Numbered from the stretch's first letter, positions 36,446 through 46,038 are shown. The stretch: 64,000 nucleotides of DNA from an uncultured Tissierellia bacterium (GCA_947253765.1 CAMYAK010000008.1:14670-78669); one strand, 5' to 3'. Made by a program: numbers and translations. Notes: generated by a model from the letters alone, not told the origin.

Positions 36446-36730
36446 CTATTCCGAGACAACTGCCAGAACATCTTCCAGCTTTATTACTATATATTCAACG
36501 CCGTCCAGTTTCACGTCTGTTCCTGCGTATTTGGAATATATTACATGGTCGCCTTCTTTTACGCTGCCCTTTAAATCTTTATCATTGTCAATTTTGTTTG
36601 AAATTGCTACAACTTCAGCGTACTGCGGCTGTTCCTGAGCAGATGCCGGAAGGACTATACCGGAAGCCGTTTTTTCCTCTTTTTCCAGCTTTTTAATTAC
36701 TATTCTCTCTCCTAAAGGTCTTAACTGCAT
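36446..36730 (-). CDS. groES: Co-chaperonin GroES (10 kDa)
   Basis: 94 residues from MQLRPLGERIVIKKLE, with the mobile loop KTASGIVLPASAQEQPQ and the roof region of GroES. AAAGGAGG before this ATG shows that an upstream in-frame ATG is not used. Confidence 0.98.
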   Translation of the reverse strand: MQLRPLGERIVIKKLEKEEKTASGIVLPASAQEQPQYAEVVAISNKIDNDKDLKGSVKEGDHVIYSKYAGTDVKLDGVEYIVIKLEDVLAVVSE

Positions 36731-36778
36731 TATTGCCTCCTTTAAACTAAATCCTGAAAACACAGTTTTTATTATATT

Positions 36779-36805
36779 CTGTCACTCGATTAATTAGAGT
36801 GCTAA
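36779..36805 (-). promoter_or_regulatory. CIRCE operator (HrcA binding site)
   Basis: On the minus strand TTAGCACTC, 9 bases, GAGTGACAG. The left arm matches the CIRCE consensus TTAGCACTC-N9-GAGTGCTAA exactly; the right arm keeps GAGTG and then differs at three of the last four bases. It sits between the promoter and groES, where HrcA represses heat-shock genes. Confidence 0.9.
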
Positions 36806-36816
36806 CAACCATGTAT

Positions 36817-36845
36817 ATAGTACACAAAAAAGTAATACTTTGCAA
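36817..36845 (-). promoter_or_regulatory. Promoter of groES-groEL
   Basis: TTGCAA, 17 bases, TACTAT on the minus strand, directly upstream of CIRCE. Confidence 0.85.
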
Positions 36846-36854
36846 GCTTTTTTC

Positions 36855-36884
36855 AAAAAAATAAAAGAGAGTTACCTCTCTTTT
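36855..36884 (-). terminator. Terminator after the sortase gene
   Basis: AAAAGAGAG/CTCTCTTTT stem with a 4-base loop followed on the minus strand by ATTTTTTT, 37 bases after the sortase stop. Confidence 0.8.
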
Positions 36885-36920
36885 AAATCTAGTATAAATT
36901 AAAGATGCTTTTTAATTTCC

Positions 36921-37685
36921 TTATTTTTCAAGGCTTTCAAATACCGCAAACAGGGCAATTCTTTTCGAGCTGTCATGGTCGGGCGTGCAAGTTGACAGAG
37001 TCAAAATCCGACTGCTTTCATCAAAACCCCTATCGAACTTCATATCACACAAGGATTCTTTTTTAAGCTTATTTAAAAATCTGAGGAATTTCTTTTTATC
37101 AGGATTGGGAGTTCTGTAATCTGCCACCTCCGATACTTTTATTATTGAAAATATCCTATAGCGGTAAATCCCCCTCTCAGTTATAAGACTTATCATCTTT
37201 GTTGACTTGTCGGAATAATCCCTGTCTTTAAAATTCAGTATAGGAGCAAACATATCATCACGGACCATATTTATCATGTGGCCATAGACTACCGTATTCT
37301 TATCGTTAAGGTCGGACCTGTTATTAAAATCTATAAATGGGACACCTACTAAATTCTTCTCTTTCTTAAAATTTCTCCTCAAATAAAAGCTGTTGTCCTT
37401 GGCCTGCATCAAAGGATAGTCTATTTCTGTCCCTTCGACTTTCAAGTAGCCCACCGTATCCTTGTTTTCCTTTTTTAACTCCTTCATAAGGCCCTGGTAA
37501 TCTATCTTTTTATGATCCGTATCATTAGTCGGGTCTTTTTCAAACTGCTTAACTACTTCCTGTATATGGGTAAACTCCTGCCTGGAATTGTTTCTCTCAT
37601 AGAAATAAGAGGCTATTTGCCATAGGCAGTAGATAATTATCATGGCAAGGATAAGGATAATGACTTTTCTCAGCTTCTTTTTCAT
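36921..37685 (-). CDS. srtB: Class B sortase
   Basis: 254 residues: N-terminal membrane helix (about 8-24) then a sortase domain with catalytic H136 (VVYGHM), C233 (TLSTCT) and R242 (KRIALFAVF). The spacing and the helix-rich insertion mark class B, which anchors haem-uptake proteins or, in some clostridia, other surface proteins and pilins. No LPxTG/NPxTN-type substrate is obvious in the window. It is the last gene after the FHA and CpaE-like genes, which points to a link with the Tad pilus. Confidence 0.92.
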   Translation of the reverse strand: MKKKLRKVIILILAMIIIYCLWQIASYFYERNNSRQEFTHIQEVVKQFEKDPTNDTDHKKIDYQGLMKELKKENKDTVGYLKVEGTEIDYPLMQAKDNSFYLRRNFKKEKNLVGVPFIDFNNRSDLNDKNTVVYGHMINMVRDDMFAPILNFKDRDYSDKSTKMISLITERGIYRYRIFSIIKVSEVADYRTPNPDKKKFLRFLNKLKKESLCDMKFDRGFDESSRILTLSTCTPDHDSSKRIALFAVFESLEK

Positions 37686-37752
37686 AGACGGCCTTTCATG
37701 CTCTTTTTACTGACAAGTATCTCTTTTTAATTTTATCATAGACATACAGGGC

Positions 37753-38907
37753 CTAAGAAAAGTAAATGAATTTTTCATCAGCTAGAGAAAAATTGTCTGA
37801 ATTTGACAGCTTTACTTTGTCCCCCATTTTAATTTCTTTTTTATTTAAAAAGGTTCCGTTGGTTTCTGATAAATTAACAAGCAATACCTGTCCGGCCATT
37901 TTTTCTATCATGGAATGTCTTCTACTTACATAGGGATTTTCAATTACCAGGCTGTTCTCTGCAGAAGATCCTATGGTAAATGGAATCTTGTCAAGAGCAA
38001 TGGCCTTTTTCCTGTTGACCCACCATATATAATCATTTGGTCCGGATGGGAGGAGGCGAGTTTCTGATGAATTATGAATGGCCTTAATTTCTTTGTTATT
38101 TACTACTTTCTTTCCTTCCCTGTACTTTCTCCAGTTTTCCATAGAAAAATGGGTTAGGAGGTGGAAGAGCCCCATACTCATTTCATTTGAGTCCTCCTCA
38201 TCACTTATCTCCCTAGGAGGAAAGGCCCGTTCTGTGTAGCTTGGCCCTTCATCTGTTTCCTCAACACTTATAAGACTCTCTTTATTAAAAAAGTTTGTAG
38301 ACTTCTCAATTTTAACATCATATGATGTCGCCTTATCCCCCGGTGTATCGGCCTTTTTTCTTGACTTTGGTTCCATTTCTTTATTGTCATATTTGGATAA
38401 AAACTTGGCCAGGCCGGCCCTGTCCTTGAAATCCCCCTCTGCCATACCGTTTAAAATTGACCTTAGCAGGTTTGTTGACTTTTCCGGATCAAAACGACTC
38501 AAGGCTATTAAATTTCTGAGGCAATCACCTATCCCTTCTTTTTTCATGCCAAGTACCGGAAGGTAAAGGAGCTTGAAATTATCATCGGACACATAAATAT
38601 TGTCAAGAGACCAGGACAGGTCCTCCTCTCTTATTAAGAAAAGTTCCGCCTCATCGATAGCATCTTTCATAAATCTTATCAGTTTAATCAGCTTCTCTTC
38701 ATCCCAAAGTTGGCCCTTTTCTATTGGCCTTAAGCCTTCCAAGTCATAGTTCAGAGTCAGACCTTCCCCGCCATAGTCGGCCTCCATTTGTACGAGCCGG
38801 GTAAATTCATTATTAGACAGCATGCTCAAGGCTAGAGGGTCTATGTTATTAAGATTATCAAAAGCTATGCGGCTCGAATCCCCACTTTTACAGTTCCTAT
38901 CTATCAT
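37753..38907 (-). CDS. FHA-domain protein with N-terminal DUF6382-like domain
   Basis: 384 residues. The N-terminal part (about 1-150; LALSMLSNNEFTRLVQME, NIYVSDDNFKLLYLPVLG) resembles the DUF6382 domain found beside Tad pilus genes in Clostridia. A low-complexity linker follows, then a C-terminal FHA domain (about 300-384) with the phosphothreonine-binding residues GSSAENSLVI, SRRHS and NGTFLN. FHA domains read Thr-phosphorylated partners, so signalling control of pilus assembly is plausible. It overlaps the CpaE-like gene by 11 bases behind GGGGGAG. Confidence 0.85.
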   Translation of the reverse strand: MIDRNCKSGDSSRIAFDNLNNIDPLALSMLSNNEFTRLVQMEADYGGEGLTLNYDLEGLRPIEKGQLWDEEKLIKLIRFMKDAIDEAELFLIREEDLSWSLDNIYVSDDNFKLLYLPVLGMKKEGIGDCLRNLIALSRFDPEKSTNLLRSILNGMAEGDFKDRAGLAKFLSKYDNKEMEPKSRKKADTPGDKATSYDVKIEKSTNFFNKESLISVEETDEGPSYTERAFPPREISDEEDSNEMSMGLFHLLTHFSMENWRKYREGKKVVNNKEIKAIHNSSETRLLPSGPNDYIWWVNRKKAIALDKIPFTIGSSAENSLVIENPYVSRRHSMIEKMAGQVLLVNLSETNGTFLNKKEIKMGDKVKLSNSDNFSLADEKFIYFS

Positions 38908-39931
38908 AAAAAAGTCTCCCCCAATCCGGACTATATTTCGGATCTTTACTTAATTGTTCCCTATCATAGGATAAGGTATCCTGTATTTCTCTCTTACACT
39001 CACCGTCTATGACGCAGTCTTTTGAAAGTAGAAAAATAAGCCTCTTGCTCTTCTTTCTCAGCCTTTCCAAAAGCCTTTCCAATAAATCCCATTTTCCGGC
39101 GTATGGCCAAACTAAAAAAGTCATGTCCGGCTCAATATGCCTATTTTTAAAAATTGACAATTTTTCTTCGCCGTCAATAACCAGCTCGTCATATGAGGTC
39201 AAAGCTGCCTTGAAAATATTCTTCTTGTCCCTTTCTTCGAGTTCAAAAGCATCGGTAGGCGATAAGGGGTCCGAGAAGAAAAAGTATCCCCTATCAGACT
39301 GTATTTCTCTCATCCTCATCCTGGGTCCCAATTTGACCCTGCCGGTTTTTGCCGCCAAAAAAATTGATGACCATGATGATTTTTGATCGAGCTTTACCGG
39401 ATTTCCGGAATATATAGACATGTGTAAGACCCTTTCAGAAGATTTTTCTCTTGCCAGGTATGCTGCAAATGACCCGGACAGTCCGGTTACACCGCTTCCG
39501 CCGAAGGGGCTGTCGAAATAATAAACTTTAGCACATGAGGATTTTCCTTGATTCAGATCTGTCATAGAAAGAATCCTCATGATCTTCTGATATGTGTCAT
39601 TTACAGGCCTATACCTGTAAAAAAATGAGGGGCTTAAATTATTTTGTTTTTCTCTCCAGCTTCCTACAAAAACAATATTTCCGCCCGGGCTTGTATCAAA
39701 ATCCTCCGCCTTTATGAGGTCATATTTTCCCAGCTTCTTCCAGCCTTCCCTATCAAGGTCGGTGTCGCTTATTACCATATCAATATTCATTTTTAAAATA
39801 TTTTTAAGACACTCTTCTTCAGTGCTGAAACATTTTATAGACAGACCGTTTTCGGAAATTCTTCTCAGCTGACCGGCCAGGCGCCGGCTATAGTCCTGAT
39901 CAGAGTCAATAAAAACCAGATGTTTGCGCAT
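38897..39931 (-). CDS. CpaE/TadZ-like pilus localisation protein with degenerate P-loop
   Basis: 344 residues from MRKHLVFIDSDQD. An N-terminal receiver-like domain keeps acidic residues (D9, D11, D56). The C-terminal half resembles the ParA/MinD-like ATPase of CpaE/TadZ, but the deviant Walker A is SPFGGSGVTG (about 141-150) where SPKGGVGKTT is expected: both lysines are missing, so ATP hydrolysis is doubtful. CpaE-type proteins place the Tad machine in the cell. GGGGGG precedes the ATG. It heads the block with the FHA protein and sortase, 14 kb from cpaF. Confidence 0.78.
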   Translation of the reverse strand: MRKHLVFIDSDQDYSRRLAGQLRRISENGLSIKCFSTEEECLKNILKMNIDMVISDTDLDREGWKKLGKYDLIKAEDFDTSPGGNIVFVGSWREKQNNLSPSFFYRYRPVNDTYQKIMRILSMTDLNQGKSSCAKVYYFDSPFGGSGVTGLSGSFAAYLAREKSSERVLHMSIYSGNPVKLDQKSSWSSIFLAAKTGRVKLGPRMRMREIQSDRGYFFFSDPLSPTDAFELEERDKKNIFKAALTSYDELVIDGEEKLSIFKNRHIEPDMTFLVWPYAGKWDLLERLLERLRKKSKRLIFLLSKDCVIDGECKREIQDTLSYDREQLSKDPKYSPDWGRLFYDR

Positions 39932-39984
39932 AGTCCCCCCTTTCTCTGCTAATCTTAACACCATGACCGTCCCTGATCTGTCCC

Positions 39985-40020
39985 ATAAAAAAGCCCTGCC
40001 ATATCAAAATATGGCAGGAC
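39985..40020 (-). terminator. Terminator after the NfnAB-like gene
   Basis: TCCTGCCATA/TATGGCAGGG stem followed on the minus strand by CTTTTTTAT. Confidence 0.9.
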
Positions 40021-40048
40021 CTGTTTTTTATTAGTTTTATTGTAAGGT

Positions 40049-42355
40049 TTAAGCTTTTGACTTTTCACTCTTTTCTCTTAAGTATTTGTCCATATATTTA
40101 GCCGCTTGTCTTCCGGCACCCATGGCCAAGATAACGGTTGCTGATCCTGTGACCGCATCACCGCCCGCAAATACTCCTTCAATGTTTGTTTCCATTGTTT
40201 CTTCATCAACAATGATGCCGTTCCAACGGTTTCTCTTAAGATCATCCAAGCCGCTTGTTGCCTGAGGGTTGGCGTTGGTTCCAAGAGCCATTATAACCGT
40301 GTCACACGGCAGGACGAATTCTGAGCCCGGTATAACTTCAGGCCTTCTCCTGCCTGATGCATCGGGTTCGCCCAGCTGCATTTTGACGCATTTTACTGCT
40401 GAAACCCAGCCCTTGTCGTCCCCATATATTTCAACCGGATTCTGAAGAAGGTTGAATATTACTCCCTCTTCTTTTGCATGTTCTATTTCTTCACGGCGGG
40501 CCGGCAATTCCTCATCGCTTCTTCTATATACTATTCTTGACTCTCCCCCAAGCCTAAGAGCCGTCCTTGCAGCATCCATTGCAACATTGCCGCCTCCGAC
40601 AGTGATTACCCTGTCGCCGTGAGTAACATTTGTATCGTAATCCTTATCAAAAGCATGCATAAGATTGTTACGGGTCAAATATTCATTTGCCGAGTATACT
40701 CCATTAAAGTTTTCTCCAGGTATCCCCATAAACCTTGGCAGGCCTGCCCCGGATGCAATGAAAACGGCATCGAAGCCCTCATCTTCCATCAAGTGTTTAA
40801 TTGTAACTGTTCGGCCGACGAAAACGTCAGTCTCTATCTTAACGCCCAGCTTCTGAACATTTTCAATCTCGAATTCAACAACCTCATCCTTGGGCAGACG
40901 GAACTCGGGAATTCCATATTGTAGAACGCCTCCGGCCATATGGAGAGATTCGAACATTGATACATCGTAGCCAAGTTTTGCAAGGTCTCCTGCACAGGCA
41001 AGACCTGCCGGACCGGCTCCAATTATAGCAACCTTGCCCTCCTGCTTGACTATTGATTCTGCATCGGGCCTTATTTCCTGTTTTCTTGCCCAGTCGGCAG
41101 CAAAGCGCTCAAGCTTACCAATGGCAACCGCTTCTCCCTTTATTCCTCTTATACACCGGCCCTCACACTGTTCTTCCTGGGGGCATACACGGCCGCATAC
41201 TGCAGGCAAGCAGGTGGATTGGCTGAGGATATCATATGCCATCCTAAAATTGCCCTGCTTTATCTCATGTATAAATCCGGGTATATCAATTGAAACCGGG
41301 CAACCCTGTACACATTTCGGCTTTTTACAATCTATGCAGCGCGAAGCCTCAAGCATTGCCTCATCCTCGGTGTAACCCAGACAGACTTCATCAAAGTTCT
41401 CGGACCTGACAACAGGATCCTGGTTTGAGATCGGCACACGCTTCCATACGTTGAATTCCTCTTCTTTTTTTGAATCTATGCACTGACCCCTGTGTAAGTC
41501 CTGACCCTCTTTTTCCCTGAGTGCTTTTCTTCCCTCAGGTGTCCTGTACATTTTAAGGCGGTTCATGGCCTCATCAAATTTTACCTTATGACCGTCAAAC
41601 TCAGGGCCATCAACACAGGCAAATTTTACTTCATCTCCGACCGTCAAACGGCAGGCTCCGCACATTCCGGTTCCGTCAACCATTATCGGGTTCATGGAGG
41701 CTATGGTCGGAATATTGAGTCCGTCCTTGTCTGTGAGTTTACAGAGGAATTTCATCATGATCATGGGTCCGATTACTACAACCTGGCCATAGTTTTTTCC
41801 CTCTTTTTTAATGAGATCTTCCAAGCATTTGGTTACCATTCCTGACCTGCCATAAGATCCGTCGTCGGTGGTTACATATACGTTCTCCCCGACTTCCCTC
41901 ATCTTATCTTCCCAGAAAATCAAGTCTCCGGTCCTGGCTCCCATAATTACATCAACCCCGACGCCATGCTCATGCATCCACTTTACCTGAGGATAAACAG
42001 GGGCAATTCCGAGACCCCCGCCTATGAAACAGATATGCATTGACCTAAGCTCATCCAAGTCCTTTGACAGAAGCTCCGAGGGTTTGCCCAATGGCCCGAC
42101 TACATCCGCCAAGAACTCTCCTTCTTTAACCTCGCCAAGTTTTTTTGTGGACTTGCCTATGGCCTGGACAGCAACAGTGACTGTCTCTTTCTCACGGTCA
42201 TAATCCGCAATGGTGAGAGGGATCCTCTCCCCGAACTTGTCAACTCTAACAATCAAAAATTGTCCCGGCTGACAGCTCCTTGCAATCCTTGGTGCTAATA
42301 TTTCCATAGTATAAATTGCTTCCGACTGCTGGTCTCTCTTAACTACTCTAAACAT
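40049..42355 (-). CDS. NfnAB-type fusion: ferredoxin:NADP oxidoreductase (annotated DHOD electron-transfer subunit/glutamate synthase small subunit)
   Basis: 768 residues. The N-terminal part (1 to about 290) is an FAD/NAD-binding, PyrK/NfnA-like module with GMCGACRLTVGDEVKFAC for a 2Fe-2S cluster. The C-terminal part is the GltD/NfnB-like module with two 4Fe-4S motifs (CIDCKKPKCVQGCP and CGRVCPQEEQCEGRC) and two nucleotide-binding sites (IIGAGPAGLACAG, TVGGGNVAMDAA). Separate NfnA and NfnB subunits bifurcate electrons between NADH, ferredoxin and NADPH; here both are on one chain, as known from other Clostridia. No GltA large subunit is nearby. GGAGG precedes MFRVVKRDQ. Confidence 0.9.
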   Translation of the reverse strand: MFRVVKRDQQSEAIYTMEILAPRIARSCQPGQFLIVRVDKFGERIPLTIADYDREKETVTVAVQAIGKSTKKLGEVKEGEFLADVVGPLGKPSELLSKDLDELRSMHICFIGGGLGIAPVYPQVKWMHEHGVGVDVIMGARTGDLIFWEDKMREVGENVYVTTDDGSYGRSGMVTKCLEDLIKKEGKNYGQVVVIGPMIMMKFLCKLTDKDGLNIPTIASMNPIMVDGTGMCGACRLTVGDEVKFACVDGPEFDGHKVKFDEAMNRLKMYRTPEGRKALREKEGQDLHRGQCIDSKKEEEFNVWKRVPISNQDPVVRSENFDEVCLGYTEDEAMLEASRCIDCKKPKCVQGCPVSIDIPGFIHEIKQGNFRMAYDILSQSTCLPAVCGRVCPQEEQCEGRCIRGIKGEAVAIGKLERFAADWARKQEIRPDAESIVKQEGKVAIIGAGPAGLACAGDLAKLGYDVSMFESLHMAGGVLQYGIPEFRLPKDEVVEFEIENVQKLGVKIETDVFVGRTVTIKHLMEDEGFDAVFIASGAGLPRFMGIPGENFNGVYSANEYLTRNNLMHAFDKDYDTNVTHGDRVITVGGGNVAMDAARTALRLGGESRIVYRRSDEELPARREEIEHAKEEGVIFNLLQNPVEIYGDDKGWVSAVKCVKMQLGEPDASGRRRPEVIPGSEFVLPCDTVIMALGTNANPQATSGLDDLKRNRWNGIIVDEETMETNIEGVFAGGDAVTGSATVILAMGAGRQAAKYMDKYLREKSEKSKA

Positions 42356-42371
42356 ACCGGCCTCCAAACCC

Positions 42372-43340
42372 TTAAACAAATACCATCCAAGCTCCATAGC
42401 CGGCCTCTTCCATGTCATCGTAGGGGATGAATTTTAAAGCCGACCCGTCAATACAGTAACGCAAACCGCCCTTTTCCTTTGGGCCATCATCGAATACATG
42501 GCCTAAGTGCGAGTCTGCAGCGCTTGATCTTACTTCCGTTCTTTCTCTAAAAAGCTTTCTGTCAATTTTATACTTCACGGTTCCATCCTCTATGGTTTTA
42601 GAGAATGAGGGCCAACCGCAACCCCCGTCAAACTTGTCTCTTGAACTGAAGAGGGGCTGGCCTGAAACTATGTCAACATATATGCCTCTTTGATCAAGTT
42701 TATCATATTCGTGACTGAATGGTGGATCAGTTCCGTCCTCCTGGGTTACAAAATATGCCTCCTGACTCAGGCTCTCCTTGAGCTTCTTCCTGTCCGGCTT
42801 TTTATAATTATCATACCTGTCAGATAATGGCTTGTAGGCTAAGTTCAAATCAATATGACAATATCCTTGCGGATTCTTTTCAAGATAGTCCTGGTGGTCC
42901 TCTTCAGCGGGAATCCAGTTTTTCAAGCTTTCAAACTCTATTTGGACTTTCGCCCCCAACTCAGCCTCTAAAAAATATAAAGAGTTTTTTATCCTATCCA
43001 ATATCTCCTGATCTTCATCCGGCTCATAATATATGCCCGTCCGGTATTGTCTTCCTATATCATTACCCTGCCTATTTATTGATAGAGGGTCTATAATTCT
43101 ATAATAGTGTTCCAAAAGCTCTTCGATTGACAGCCTGTTAATATCGTAAGAAATTTTTACTGTCTCGGCATGGTCCGTATCTTTTAGGAAATGATAGGAG
43201 GTTGTCTCGGTTTTACCGTTAGCATAACCCGCCTCGGTATCTACGACCCCCTTTATTTCTTTAAAATATGCCTGTACTCCCCAAAAGCACCCGCCGGCCA
43301 AGTATATTTTTTTAAGCTTGGGATAAGTTTTAAGCTCCAT
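42372..43340 (-). CDS. msrAB: Bifunctional peptide methionine sulfoxide reductase MsrA/MsrB
   Basis: 322 residues. MsrA domain with the catalytic C18 in GGCFWG (about 10-165) and MsrB domain (about 190-315) with GGCGWPSF, SHLGHVF and the catalytic Cys in RYCIDGSALKF. It repairs S- and R-methionine sulfoxides. No signal peptide, so cytosolic. AAAGG before the ATG; it lies 16 bases upstream of the NfnAB-like gene and may be co-transcribed. Confidence 0.96.
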   Translation of the reverse strand: MELKTYPKLKKIYLAGGCFWGVQAYFKEIKGVVDTEAGYANGKTETTSYHFLKDTDHAETVKISYDINRLSIEELLEHYYRIIDPLSINRQGNDIGRQYRTGIYYEPDEDQEILDRIKNSLYFLEAELGAKVQIEFESLKNWIPAEEDHQDYLEKNPQGYCHIDLNLAYKPLSDRYDNYKKPDRKKLKESLSQEAYFVTQEDGTDPPFSHEYDKLDQRGIYVDIVSGQPLFSSRDKFDGGCGWPSFSKTIEDGTVKYKIDRKLFRERTEVRSSAADSHLGHVFDDGPKEKGGLRYCIDGSALKFIPYDDMEEAGYGAWMVFV

Positions 43341-43376
43341 AACTTCACCTTTCTTTCCATGGTTGAATCCAATAAT

Positions 43377-43841
43377 CTAGTATTGGCTGAGTGTCCTCTC
43401 AATCCTCCTCTTATCGTCCGCTCTCTTTAGGCTTTCTCTTTTGTCATATAATTTTTTGCCCTTTGCCAAGGCTATATCAAGCTTTACAAGACCTCCGGAT
43501 AAATGGACATTAAGAGGAACAACAGTGTAGCCGTTTTTTTGGACTTCCATTTCCAGCTTCATGATCTCCTTTTTATGGAGTAAAAGTCTTCTCTTTCTTA
43601 GGGGGTCAACGTTGAAAATATTGCCCTCCTTGTATGGGCTTACGTGCATTCCTACAACATATGCCTGGCCGCCCGAAAAATCTATGTAGGCTTCTTTAAT
43701 TGAGGCCTTGCCCAACCTGACACTTTTTACTTCTGTCCCTTTAAGTTCAAGGCCGGCCTCAATTTCCTTTTCAATAAAATAATCATGCCTTGCCCTCTTG
43801 TTGTTTGCAATTATTTTCTTACCTGTATTTTCGGCTGCCAC
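43377..43841 (-). CDS. smpB: SsrA-binding protein SmpB
   Basis: 154 residues with IANNKRARHDYFIEKEIEAGLELKG split over the usual start of the SmpB barrel, and the basic C-terminal tail KLYDKRESLKRADDKR that enters the ribosomal A site. Partner of tmRNA in rescue of stalled ribosomes. It starts with GTG behind AGGTG. No tmRNA gene was found nearby. It follows rnr by 6 bases, the usual order. Confidence 0.97.
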   Translation of the reverse strand: MAAENTGKKIIANNKRARHDYFIEKEIEAGLELKGTEVKSVRLGKASIKEAYIDFSGGQAYVVGMHVSPYKEGNIFNVDPLRKRRLLLHKKEIMKLEMEVQKNGYTVVPLNVHLSGGLVKLDIALAKGKKLYDKRESLKRADDKRRIERTLSQY

Positions 43842-43847
43842 AGATTT

Positions 43848-45923
43848 TCACCTAGCCTTCCTCTTTTTTCCTGTTTTCTTATTTTTTCTTTTTTTCTTGC
43901 GTCTGTCAATCTTATTTGAGGCCTTTACCGGTCCGCCGGTTTGTGATTTTCTATATTTTAACCTCTTTTTGCCCGCTTGTGAAAAGTCCCTCTTTGATTT
44001 TTTACGATTAGGTTTTTTATGTTCTGCCAATATTTTAAAATCAATTTCTCGAGTCTCGGGGTTTGAGGATGTTAACAGAACCCTGACCTTATCTCCGTAA
44101 TGAAACTTTTTTCTTCTCCTCTCTCCGACTACCACAAGCTTTTTCTCATCAAAAGTGTAATAATCATCGGTCATATCCCTGAAATGGGACAGACCCTCTA
44201 CTGTATTTTCCAGCATTATGAAGATTCCGAAATTTGTCAATGATGAGACTATTCCGTCAAATTCATTGCCAATATACTGTTCCATATACTCGGCGCACTT
44301 CATGTCTACGACATCTCTCTCAGCCTCTTCCGCCTTATCCTCACATTCTGAAATATGGCGGCACTGAGTAAAAAGCTGACCCCTGATCTTGTCATCATTG
44401 ACAGCCTTTCCTGCCAATGCGGCCTTTAAGAGCCTGTGGGCAATTATATCCGAATACCTTCTAATAGGGGCCGTAAAATGTGAATAGTGGTCGCAAGCCA
44501 GGCCGAAGTGGATATCGGGCGAGGGAGAATATACAGCTTTTTGCATTGATCTCAAGACCATCATGTTCAGTATTCCCTCTTCCGGGCTTCCCTTAGCCTC
44601 GTCCAGAAGCTTTTTTATATCTTTGGGCCCCGGATCTTCCGGTAATCTCGGATAATTAAGTATGGTCAAGATATCATTGAGCCTGTCTATTGCATCGGGA
44701 TCAGGATTTCCATGAACCCGGTAGATGTATGGCAATTTTAAATTGAAAAAGTGCCGGCCCACAACTTCATTGTTGAGGATCATAAATTCTTCAATTATCT
44801 TATTTGCAACCCGTCTTTCTTCTCTCTCCACCTGTACGGCCTTGCCGTTCTCATCCAGGATAATTGACGATTCCGGCATGTCAAAATCCATAGACCCCCT
44901 GTCACGCCTTATCCAGTCCAGGCAGGTATAAAGATCTCTCATTAAATCAAGCTTTCTTAAGAGTTCCTCGTCATTTGAAAATACCTTGCCGAATTCCAGG
45001 TAGTCCGAAACATCATCATATACAAGCCTATGGTTTGACCTGATTACAGACGGATAAAATTCATAACCGAGAATATTGCCCTTCTGGTCACAATTTATCC
45101 TTGTAGTCATCGCAAGCCTGAGCTCACCCGGTTTTAAAGAGCAGAGGCCGTTTGACAGCTTTTCCGGCAACATAGGTATTACCCTGTCTAAAAGGTAAAC
45201 TGAATTTCCCCTCAGGTAGGCCTCTTTATCGAGCGGCCCGCCTTCCTTAACGTAATGGGAAACATCTGCTATGTGGACATATAGTGAATAAATATCACCT
45301 GATTTTTCAATAGATATGGCGTCATCAAAGTCCTTTGCATCAGCCCCGTCTATTGTTACCGTAAAGAGGTTTGTCAGATCTTTTCTACCTTTCAGCTCCG
45401 ACTTCTTCGGGCTCTCCGGTAAACTGTCCGCTTCTTTAATCGCCTCTTCTGAAAATATATGGGGCAGGTCAAAGCTCAGGGCTACGGAGCTTATATCCAC
45501 CCCCTTGCCTCCCCGGGGTCCTATTACCGTTATGACGTGGCCTTCAGGATTTTCTCCGCTTATATGGAACTTGTCAATCTTAACAAGGACCTTATCATTT
45601 TCCCCTGCCGACATGGCTGAGCCTTTTGGAATATATATGTCTCTAAAATAGCTTTTGAGGTCGGTAATAACCAAGCCGTGGTCTCCCATATCCAGATACC
45701 TGCCAACTATATTCTGTTGGTTTCTCTCTAATATTTTCACCACTTGACCTTCAAGTTTTTTTCCTTCGTCCTTGTCTGCCTTATGTTTTATTTTTATTTC
45801 AACCAGGTCCCCGTGAAGAGCTCCGTTTAAATCATCTCCGCTTATAAATACATCTTCATGGTCCGGGTTTTCAGGAATAAAAAATGCAAAGCCCTTCCTA
45901 TTCCCCTGTAGTTTTCCAATCAT
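43848..45923 (-). CDS. rnr: Ribonuclease R
   Basis: 691 residues: cold-shock-like N-terminal RNA-binding region (GNRKGFAFFIPENPD), an RNB catalytic domain with TIDGADAKDFDDAISIE, the LPYIYRVHGNPD and HYSHFTAPIRRYSDIIAHR signatures, an S1 domain (FDGIVSSLTNFGIFI) and a very basic Lys/Arg tail. It degrades structured RNA 3'-5' and assists trans-translation with SmpB. GAGGAAA precedes the ATG. Confidence 0.97.
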   Translation of the reverse strand: MIGKLQGNRKGFAFFIPENPDHEDVFISGDDLNGALHGDLVEIKIKHKADKDEGKKLEGQVVKILERNQQNIVGRYLDMGDHGLVITDLKSYFRDIYIPKGSAMSAGENDKVLVKIDKFHISGENPEGHVITVIGPRGGKGVDISSVALSFDLPHIFSEEAIKEADSLPESPKKSELKGRKDLTNLFTVTIDGADAKDFDDAISIEKSGDIYSLYVHIADVSHYVKEGGPLDKEAYLRGNSVYLLDRVIPMLPEKLSNGLCSLKPGELRLAMTTRINCDQKGNILGYEFYPSVIRSNHRLVYDDVSDYLEFGKVFSNDEELLRKLDLMRDLYTCLDWIRRDRGSMDFDMPESSIILDENGKAVQVEREERRVANKIIEEFMILNNEVVGRHFFNLKLPYIYRVHGNPDPDAIDRLNDILTILNYPRLPEDPGPKDIKKLLDEAKGSPEEGILNMMVLRSMQKAVYSPSPDIHFGLACDHYSHFTAPIRRYSDIIAHRLLKAALAGKAVNDDKIRGQLFTQCRHISECEDKAEEAERDVVDMKCAEYMEQYIGNEFDGIVSSLTNFGIFIMLENTVEGLSHFRDMTDDYYTFDEKKLVVVGERRRKKFHYGDKVRVLLTSSNPETREIDFKILAEHKKPNRKKSKRDFSQAGKKRLKYRKSQTGGPVKASNKIDRRKKKRKNKKTGKKRKAR

Positions 45924-46002
45924 ATTTATTTCCTCATTTTGTGTGTTCTTTATTTATATTTCTCATTTAAATTGATACCCCTGGCCAATATTTTGTTCAC
46001 AT

Positions 46003-46038
46003 AAAAAAAACAGCAGACTCCCGGTGGAAGCCGCTGTT
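46003..46038 (-). terminator. Terminator after secG
   Basis: AACAGC.GGCT / AGTC.GCTGTT stem followed on the minus strand by TTTTTTTT. Confidence 0.8.
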
